NCBI GenBank assembly: GCA_947382415.1
Contig: CANCYO010000034.1
Location: forward strand, 1-28,829
Length of the DNA: 28,829 nucleotides
Source of the DNA: an uncultured Lachnospiraceae bacterium
Lineage (GTDB): Bacteria > Bacillota > Clostridia > Lachnospirales > Lachnospiraceae
Direction: 5' to 3'
The stretch's first letter is position 1; each line of letters begins with the position of its first letter. The notes under the pieces are model-generated. The model was not told the DNA's origin, did not search any database, and worked only from the letters and a program-made list of their open reading frames with translations. Positions 25,301 through 28,829 of this stretch are shown one piece after another. The position numbers were made by a program, and so were the translations under genes.

Positions 25301-26295
25301 CCATACGGCTGAGTACCATGGGAGATAATATGGGACTGGTGGTTCTCAGCCAGAAGGGCGCGGTTTTGCTCGAAGGCATCCACTACACCGTGACCTATGA
25401 AAACAATATTAAGGCCGGGACAGCCAGAATCCTCGTCACCGGAACCGGCGACTACGGCGGCACGAAAAAAGCAGCATTTACCATTGAGAAAAGAGTTATG
25501 AACTCCATGGATAAGGCGGCGGGGATGTCCCCGGAACAAGCGGCAAAGACCGGTTTCATCCGGATGGAGCTGGTGCCTGACGATATCTACGGAACCGCGC
25601 AGTATTACACCGGTTATAAACTGGAGCCTGCGCTTAAGGTGACGGCGCAAAACGACGGCAAAACCGTCTCACTGAAAAAGGGAACGGATTACACGGTGAC
25701 TTACAAAAATAACGTGAAGTCCGGCGGCAAGGCCACGATCGTTATCAAAGGCAAGGGAAATTACAGCGGCAGCGTTACTTTCCGCGACGCCTTTGAGGTG
25801 AAGGAGAGGAATCTGGACGATCTGGTAGTGTCCGTCAATCCGGTGACTTATACGGGAAAAGCCATCAAACCGGCGATCAGTTTTGTGGATAAGGCTACCG
25901 GCGTGGCCGTGAAGCTCAAACCCGGAACGGCCTACAGTGTCGCCTACAAAAACAACACGAAGGTTGCGGGCAAGGACAGCTCTGCCCAGCCCTGTGTCAT
26001 CATCAAAGAAAAGGGTATGCGCCAAAGCGGGGAAAAACAGAGCAGGACAGTGAACTTTACCATCACAACGGCGGCCATTACCGACAGGAATGTGCAGGAG
26101 ATTGCGGCCCAGACCTATAAGGGAAAACCTGTTACACCCAAAGTAAAGATCACTGTGAACGGAAAAACCCTCGTATCCGGCAGGGACTATCTGGTCACCT
26201 GGCAGGATAACGAGGGCAGGGGATGCGCGACGGCCCGGATCACCGGTATCGGCAATTACGCCGGAACCGTCACCAGAACCTGTGTCATTAAATAA
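19399..26295 (+). CDS. Secreted modular GH53 endo-beta-1,4-galactanase
   Basis: 2298 residues. The start is ATG 19399, with AGGAGGG just upstream and a signal peptide (1-35, ending AQA); the earlier in-frame ATG at 19333 falls inside the palindrome and is rejected. Order: galactose-binding-like module (about 60-230), three FIVAR-like helical linkers (234-303, 431-508, 764-844) alternating with three related unnamed beta modules (307-430, 510-630, 640-760), the GH53 barrel (855-1250), a Big_4 Ig-like domain (1253-1345), a CBM61-like module (1347-1504), and eight beta repeats to the end. In GH53 the acid/base is Glu1005 (VGNETNNG) and the nucleophile Glu1103 (MVAETSWA). The enzyme cuts beta-1,4-galactan side chains of pectin outside the cell. 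No LPXTG or membrane anchor is visible and no sugar transporter is adjacent. Confidence 0.92.
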   Translation: MRRKGRQYWRKLLCGVLSAAMVLTGSGIPVVPAQAAERPDSLKAGSLAADGRTAEGQETNYIADGDFTGLEWADGKLGNWQFSDWTAVEKVELSSWASRTDARDVTEGDTTADYGLAISYKSDLTEDAVFGVYQTLSQELPAGTYRFEGYVKAASSAGVLFGGSYSEAEENLGTGDGDDTEPGSESDGWKKVIKEFTLKSAVSDYVVGIRVKAGAGAWVCIDDVSLVCISQETEGYTLEELSGLYTTAAALIEGKTAEDFKAGYEELQEKLAAAKALIDGASTDKAAVNTAYVELDAAVKGLQKKDVQITFRVYDGTATPLIARKGSALCKLGEDGKAVALETYDAGADWALFYAMTAVEGHENWYELTFIMPEAGADGVAFELYSGSTSTWVTKFTDGGGDYATDFNPLLEGKCCYKAGSFYAAIEETESVTLKQLRDYVQSETVSAIAAAGEEEYTQESRSRFDSARAAAEKVLTGSQGLADDDTSEAIVEAYEKLVAAVAAMERPGNNILLYYYAADAQKLGINLWTGAGSSLTTTADAAEWYIWNSGDIYGMTPVSGHAGWFSIPLTFRDAEGKENAGFDLYSDNKEEAKEGTISYSWGGKEIYALISAGTNPCYAVKGDKVFGGTAEAVAEYLRMVTLHVYGGEAVPSLQLAAGALETIDAETNEKKTLTETRTDSYGNKYYELTAEAAGDGWYELSFILPAGEASAKLMGLYVGEEWSKDFVNGPTENNWEADLTRTLAGLTYYKDGVFYAQKASLPGGNLEAARKALEAQVALMSKLEQKNYEEQGWKILAARLAEAEQALKDYADIKVDSAEAETAQTAFRTAYDNLASAFDALIPAQKADISVKPVALSEDFITGADLSSYIALKESGVVFKNQKGEALSDGEFFKMLKDGGTNWVRIRVWNDPYDSNGNGYGGGNSDLEKAVEIGRLATGAGMRVLIDFHYSDFWADPSKQQTPKAWGSYNQEQKEKAVYDFTLESLNTLRSVGVDVGMVQVGNETNNGVCGESDWTKVSALFGAGSKAVRDFDSKCLVAVHFTDPQSRGEFDSIASTLKKNGVDYDVFAASYYPYWHGTTENLTTVLTDIAQNYGKKVMVAETSWATTWEDGDGHGNSAPKTVGQALDYAISVQGQADEMRDVVNAVNLVNGSVSGAGIGVFYWEPAWLSVYYAYNADGSVNQSAYNKNKALWEKYGAGWASSYAYEYDPSDAGLWYGGSAIDNQAWFNFDGTALPTVEAYRLIRTGAVSQRVVSQIDSRMTAKLKVGETVQYPETVRVAFSDNTSENYPVVWNRDEVKLVNTDRAGTYTVTGTVTCTYEDGAGGDKINKTEKYKVSLEIQVEYAGNVLQNPGFEEDMKGWNITYAGSDSAGYTVKPTTENPRTDAYGLNFYRNAPMQFSVAQTLEGLAPGMYTFGGYVQGGSAGVEDLQYAVVKVRKKSGGEAVYKAEASLSGWLNWENPEITGIAVEAGDIVEVGFEINSTVAEAWGSIDDCYLYGRYSLLVDEGLQNGSVTLSSLEPTSGEVVRVTAQPKSGYMLKALTVSGDAVKSAILSDGTAVAAYDAATHTASLNYTDQAQTTTAAFAMPDGVVKVSAEFVSIFGESGIDLKDVQAAPVPDQYYTGKKLTPAVKLTYRGYVLTSADYSVNYSDNVELTTAEKPAVITLTGKGKFTGSRTVNFSIIEDKRTDISKAVVTIKNYDDEQKKSYYYTGEEIEPVVEIRLGDQVISGDNYDVYYEKNKKVGKSAKLMVVAKGSQYKGSLTKSYSIAKCPVSELTISNPAGSTYTGKAVTPVVTVKQGSTVLQQGRDYTVSYKNNTKVSAADAQGNSGAYLTVKGIGSYTGVSEKKYFTIKAKSIADVSVEATIEDLAAGNSARAVKAVVKDGKKTVSAGNYTIAKVEKIEKIEEKVIRTEIEGGKVKDAGNYEATLQGRNNYTGTRTIAFRVLSPEFLISNATIRTSRQVYTGSPIRLSTMGDNMGLVVLSQKGAVLLEGIHYTVTYENNIKAGTARILVTGTGDYGGTKKAAFTIEKRVMNSMDKAAGMSPEQAAKTGFIRMELVPDDIYGTAQYYTGYKLEPALKVTAQNDGKTVSLKKGTDYTVTYKNNVKSGGKATIVIKGKGNYSGSVTFRDAFEVKERNLDDLVVSVNPVTYTGKAIKPAISFVDKATGVAVKLKPGTAYSVAYKNNTKVAGKDSSAQPCVIIKEKGMRQSGEKQSRTVNFTITTAAITDRNVQEIAAQTYKGKPVTPKVKITVNGKTLVSGRDYLVTWQDNEGRGCATARITGIGNYAGTVTRTCVIK
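24220..26292 (+). repeat. Eight tandem beta-domain repeats in the galactanase C-terminus
   Basis: Units of roughly 75-110 residues begin with YTGK-type motifs (near 24262, 24519, 24750, 25282, 25600, 25845 and 26112; the unit at about 24961 is degenerate). Most carry a GxDYTVSYKNNTKVG-type core and end with GNYxGTxxxxFxI. They are common in clostridial surface enzymes and probably serve as stalk or wall-contact domains. Confidence 0.85.
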
Positions 26296-26298
26296 AGT

Positions 26299-27168
26299 TT
26301 ATCTGCCGTAAAAAATCTGGGCAATCGGGGAATCCGGTGAGAGAATCACAGTCTTGTTATCCCCGTTCATTGAGACTTTCAGAGCGTCCAGGCTGCGCAC
26401 GAAGGTGTAGAACTCCTGCTTGGACGCGTCTGAGTAGGCTTCAGAGAGAATCCGCATATATTCCGCTTCGCCTTCGGCGATGAGAATCTCTGCATTTTTC
26501 TCTGCCTCAGAGAGCAGTACGGTGACTTCCTTATCAGTGGTATTGCGGATGATCTGCGCTTCGGAGGAACCCTCCGCGGTGTAGGTCGCCGCAATATTGT
26601 CACGTTCTGAGATCATGCGCTCGTACACTGCCGCCTTGTTGTCGCCGGGCAGATCAAGCTGTTTGGTCTCGAAGGCCAGAAGTTCAATGCCGTAAGAGTC
26701 CAGAGAATTGCCGATGTTGGCTATGATAGCGGCTGAGAGCGCGCCGTCCCGCCCTGTGATCACATCGTTCTGGGTGGTGGAGCTTATGACATTTTTGGTA
26801 GAATTATATACGATCGTGTTCAGCCGGGCTTCCGCGTTGGTGATGGAGGAATTCAGGGTCTGGGCAAATTTCAGGGGGTCTGTGATATGCCAGAGAATAT
26901 AGCTGTCACAGATCATTGTTTTTTTGTCGCTGGTTATGACGTCAGAGGATGCCAGATCATACAGAAGCGTCTGCTTTGGCAGCTTATCCACGCTCTGAAT
27001 AAACGGAATCTTAAAGCTGACACCCGCGTCGCTTACCACATGATCCACCTTACCGAACTGGCGGACCAGACTGTATTCATTTTCATTGGTGACCACGATA
27101 CCGGATGCTCCGATGATCAGAAGCACGAAGATCAGGACAGCCAAAGTGATTCTTTTTGCAATCTTCAT
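26299..27168 (-). CDS. hflC: HflC-like SPFH/prohibitin-family membrane protein
   Basis: 289 residues. One N-terminal helix (about 6-28) is followed by the SPFH/band 7 domain (about 30-200, with NEYSLVRQFGKVDHV) and an Ala/Glu-rich helix (RNTTDKEVTVLLSEAEKNAE). HflC pairs with HflK in a membrane cage that, in E. coli, surrounds and restrains the FtsH protease. The gene starts 15 bp after the hflK stop, with GGAGGT in between, so the two form an operon. No ftsH gene is in the window. Its stop lies only 3 bp from the stop of the convergent galactanase gene, with no visible terminator. Confidence 0.9.
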   Translation of the reverse strand: MKIAKRITLAVLIFVLLIIGASGIVVTNENEYSLVRQFGKVDHVVSDAGVSFKIPFIQSVDKLPKQTLLYDLASSDVITSDKKTMICDSYILWHITDPLKFAQTLNSSITNAEARLNTIVYNSTKNVISSTTQNDVITGRDGALSAAIIANIGNSLDSYGIELLAFETKQLDLPGDNKAAVYERMISERDNIAATYTAEGSSEAQIIRNTTDKEVTVLLSEAEKNAEILIAEGEAEYMRILSEAYSDASKQEFYTFVRSLDALKVSMNGDNKTVILSPDSPIAQIFYGR

Positions 27169-27183
27169 TGTCGATGTACCTCC

Positions 27184-28263
27184 TTATGGATTCTGTGTGC
27201 CGGTATTTCCGGCGTTATTTTGACGGTCTGTATAATCTGAATTGGATGTGTTCTCTGTTCTGCCTGCGTTGTTACCCATCGTATTTCCGGTGAAAGATTC
27301 CACAGGGTAGAAGAGCTGCATATCCCCGTTAGGACTCTCGATGATCACCTTCAGGTCCGGCAGCACATCCTCCATAGTTTCATAGAACATACGCTGTCTG
27401 GTTATGACGGGATTTTTGATATACTCCTGATACATGGCGTTAAAACGCGCTACCTGACCGGTGGCTTCGTTGATGCGGGCAGTCTTCTGCGCCTCGGCAT
27501 CCTGGATGATGTTGTCGGCCTGCGCCTGTGCCAGAGGGAGCTGCTCATTGCGGTACTTGTGGGCGTTGTTGAGAGCGGTTTCCTTGCCCTGCTTGGCGGT
27601 CTCCACTGCCTTGAAGGCTTCCATGACCTGAGCGGTAGGAGGCTCTGAATCCTGTATGGTGATGTTCACCAATTGTACCCCGATATCCTGCGCATCCAGA
27701 CGTTCTATGATCATTTCCTTGATCTCTGCCTGAATCTCATTTTTGCCGGTGGTCAGTACATCGTCTACGGTATAACTGCCGATGACGGTGCGGATGCAGC
27801 TCTGACTCACGTTCTTCAGGATCCCAACGGGCTCTCTGGAGGCGTAAACGGCCTTCACCGGATCGCTGAAACGATACTCCACAAAAAAGTCTACATTTAC
27901 AAAGTTATAGTCCGAAGTAATCATCAGGGATTCGGCGGATTCGCTGTCATTGCTGGCTATGTCATAGCCGATGGCAAATCCCTGAATGGTGGTGTTTACC
28001 TTTTTTACCTGCTGGATAAAAGGTATCTTAAAATGCAGTCCGGGATCTGTGACCGCCTTGGCCTGCCCCAGTGTAATAAGCACTGCCTGTTCCTGTTCCC
28101 GGATCTGGTAGGCAGAATTAAATGCCAGTATCGCGACTATTATCACCGCTGCCGCGATTCCTGCAATCTTACCGCCGGAGCCCTTGGGACTCCCCTGCGG
28201 ATTTCCGGAACCCATCGTTTCAAATCCCTGCGCACGGTTTCGTGCGGAGTCATTTCTGATCAT
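27184..28263 (-). CDS. hflK: HflK-like SPFH/prohibitin-family membrane protein
   Basis: 359 residues. A Gly/Ser-rich cytoplasmic N-terminus (1-32) precedes one helix (33-50), an SPFH domain (about 55-235, with EQEQAVLITLGQAKAVTDPG), and a long helix rich in Ala/Gln (NNAHKYRNEQLPLAQAQADN). The tail (about 325-359) is Asn/Gly/Thr-rich, as in many HflK proteins. It is the partner of HflC in the FtsH-modulating complex. AGGAGAGGAG lies just before ATG 28263. The upstream spacer holds two small palindromes (28308-28325 and 28326-28333) that could be operator sites. Confidence 0.9.
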   Translation of the reverse strand: MIRNDSARNRAQGFETMGSGNPQGSPKGSGGKIAGIAAAVIIVAILAFNSAYQIREQEQAVLITLGQAKAVTDPGLHFKIPFIQQVKKVNTTIQGFAIGYDIASNDSESAESLMITSDYNFVNVDFFVEYRFSDPVKAVYASREPVGILKNVSQSCIRTVIGSYTVDDVLTTGKNEIQAEIKEMIIERLDAQDIGVQLVNITIQDSEPPTAQVMEAFKAVETAKQGKETALNNAHKYRNEQLPLAQAQADNIIQDAEAQKTARINEATGQVARFNAMYQEYIKNPVITRQRMFYETMEDVLPDLKVIIESPNGDMQLFYPVESFTGNTMGNNAGRTENTSNSDYTDRQNNAGNTGTQNP

Positions 28264-28307
28264 AAAAACACTCCTCTCCTGATGACCTGATGAAATGGCC
28301 TGTGTAT

Positions 28308-28333
28308 AGATGTATTAGTACATCTTACTAGTA
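28308..28333. promoter_or_regulatory. Adjacent small palindromes upstream of hflK
   Basis: AGATGTA-TTAG-TACATCT (28308-28325) is directly followed by TACTAGTA (28326-28333), about 45-70 bp before the hflK start. They may be operator sites; nothing identifies the binding protein. Confidence 0.35.
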
Positions 28334-28422
28334 TTTTGCAGGATTTGCAATTAAAGAAATATTAAATATAAAATGAAGGCAAAATTGTGTGAAAACATAG
28401 TGGTAAATGATAGTTGGGGCAA

Positions 28423-28451
28423 TTGACAGAAACTGGAAAATGAAGTAATAT
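28423..28451 (+). promoter_or_regulatory. Candidate promoter of the right RHS-like gene
   Basis: Perfect TTGACA (28423-28428), a 17-nt spacer and TAATAT (28446-28451), 90 nt before ATG 28542. Confidence 0.65.
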
Positions 28452-28541
28452 GGTGCTGTAATAGCAATAAGAAGGCATTAGATGCTGTAATAACTACAAA
28501 TTCAAAAGATAGAAAACATATGGAGGTTTACAAAAGAAGTT

Positions 28542-28829
28542 ATGAAGAAGAACAAAAGAGACATTCAGAGTACTAAGGTGGAAAATGGAAGAAGAACTGG
28601 TAAAGGTATGGTAAAAACATTCAGAAAGATTCTCTGCTATGCCCTTACTTTGTCCCTGCTCCTCCAGAACAACGTGTTGACTGTGCAGGCGCAGACAAAC
28701 GGCGAAGCTGTCACGGAGCAGACGCTGGAGAAAGCGGCTGAGACAGCAGTAGAGACGGCAATGGAAACAGCGGAAGAAATAGCGGCAGATGGAACAGATA
28801 TTGCCGCTTCCGAAGACAATACTCCCGAC
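28542..28829 (+). CDS. RHS-like secreted protein, N-terminal part (runs off the right edge)
   Basis: The frame is open from ATG 28542 to the end of the window (96 codons) and lacks a stop, so the gene is partial. Residues 1-30 are basic, then a hydrophobic signal segment (LCYALTLSLLLQNNVLTV) leads to an Ala/Glu/Thr-rich linker. Residues from about 32 on are nearly identical to the gene at 1-851 (minus). The first 30 residues differ. GGAGG lies 15 nt before the ATG, longer than usual, with AGAAG nearer to it. The assignment to the RHS-like family rests on the paralogue, because the diagnostic segment lies beyond the edge. Confidence 0.6.
   Translation, partial: MKKNKRDIQSTKVENGRRTGKGMVKTFRKILCYALTLSLLLQNNVLTVQAQTNGEAVTEQTLEKAAETAVETAMETAEEIAADGTDIAASEDNTPD
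28651..28738 (+). repeat. Right arm of long inverted repeat shared with 661-748
   Basis: See the left arm: two exact blocks of 26 and 27 nt in inverted orientation, inside the signal-peptide and linker coding region of the second RHS-like gene. Confidence 0.85.

Noticed and set aside
24220..26292. Regular repeats that could suggest a CRISPR-like or satellite array
   Set aside because: The units are 75-110 codons long, diverged at the DNA level and in frame with a protein; they are protein domains.

Overview
The window looks like a chromosomal piece of a Gram-positive, gut-type Clostridia, most probably Lachnospiraceae. The evidence is the strong AGGAGG-type ribosome binding sites, fairly GC-rich genes with AT-rich spacers, very large secreted multi-domain proteins, an ammonium channel fused to a P-II domain, a GH53 galactanase and two RHS-like secreted proteins. 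No rRNA, tRNA, CRISPR array, complete insertion sequence or prophage was seen. The family assignment is inferred from gene style, not from a marker gene.

Layout from left to right. Positions 1-851 (minus) hold the 5' part of an RHS-like secreted protein that runs off the window. 1127-7168 (minus) encodes a 2013-residue secreted protein with FN3-like, leucine-rich, CAP/SCP and Ig-like domains and has a clear terminator. 7358-8890 is a sodium:solute symporter transcribed away from it. 8893-10662 (minus) holds a small four-helix membrane protein, the 3' remnant of an AGCS sodium:alanine symporter, and an XRE regulator with a LexA-like C-terminal domain that lacks the catalytic serine. After a 375-bp gap with a perfect palindrome come a cyclophilin (minus) and a divergent GNAT acetyltransferase.

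The central block, 12632-16865, is a nitrogen/ion transport island: a DUF1538 membrane protein, a directly abutting tandem P-II-like protein, then an ammonium channel with its own C-terminal P-II domain. The ammonium channel gene has a consensus promoter followed at once by an intrinsic terminator and two further hairpins, which suggests attenuation. 17081-19120 is a two-gene unit (O-antigen-ligase-like membrane protein and a small membrane protein) with its own promoter and terminator.

19399-26295 encodes a 2298-residue secreted modular GH53 endo-beta-1,4-galactanase for pectic galactan. Its mRNA leader contains a palindrome that can fold in two mutually exclusive ways. It converges, with only 3 bp between, on the hflK-hflC pair (minus). 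The window ends with the 5' part of a second RHS-like gene (28542 onwards). It is a paralogue of the gene at the left edge, in opposite orientation, so the window is flanked by inverted homologous segments.

The most notable items are the back-to-back P-II-coupled transporters with a structured leader, the bistable palindrome before the galactanase, the inverted RHS flanks, and the serine-less LexA-like regulator.
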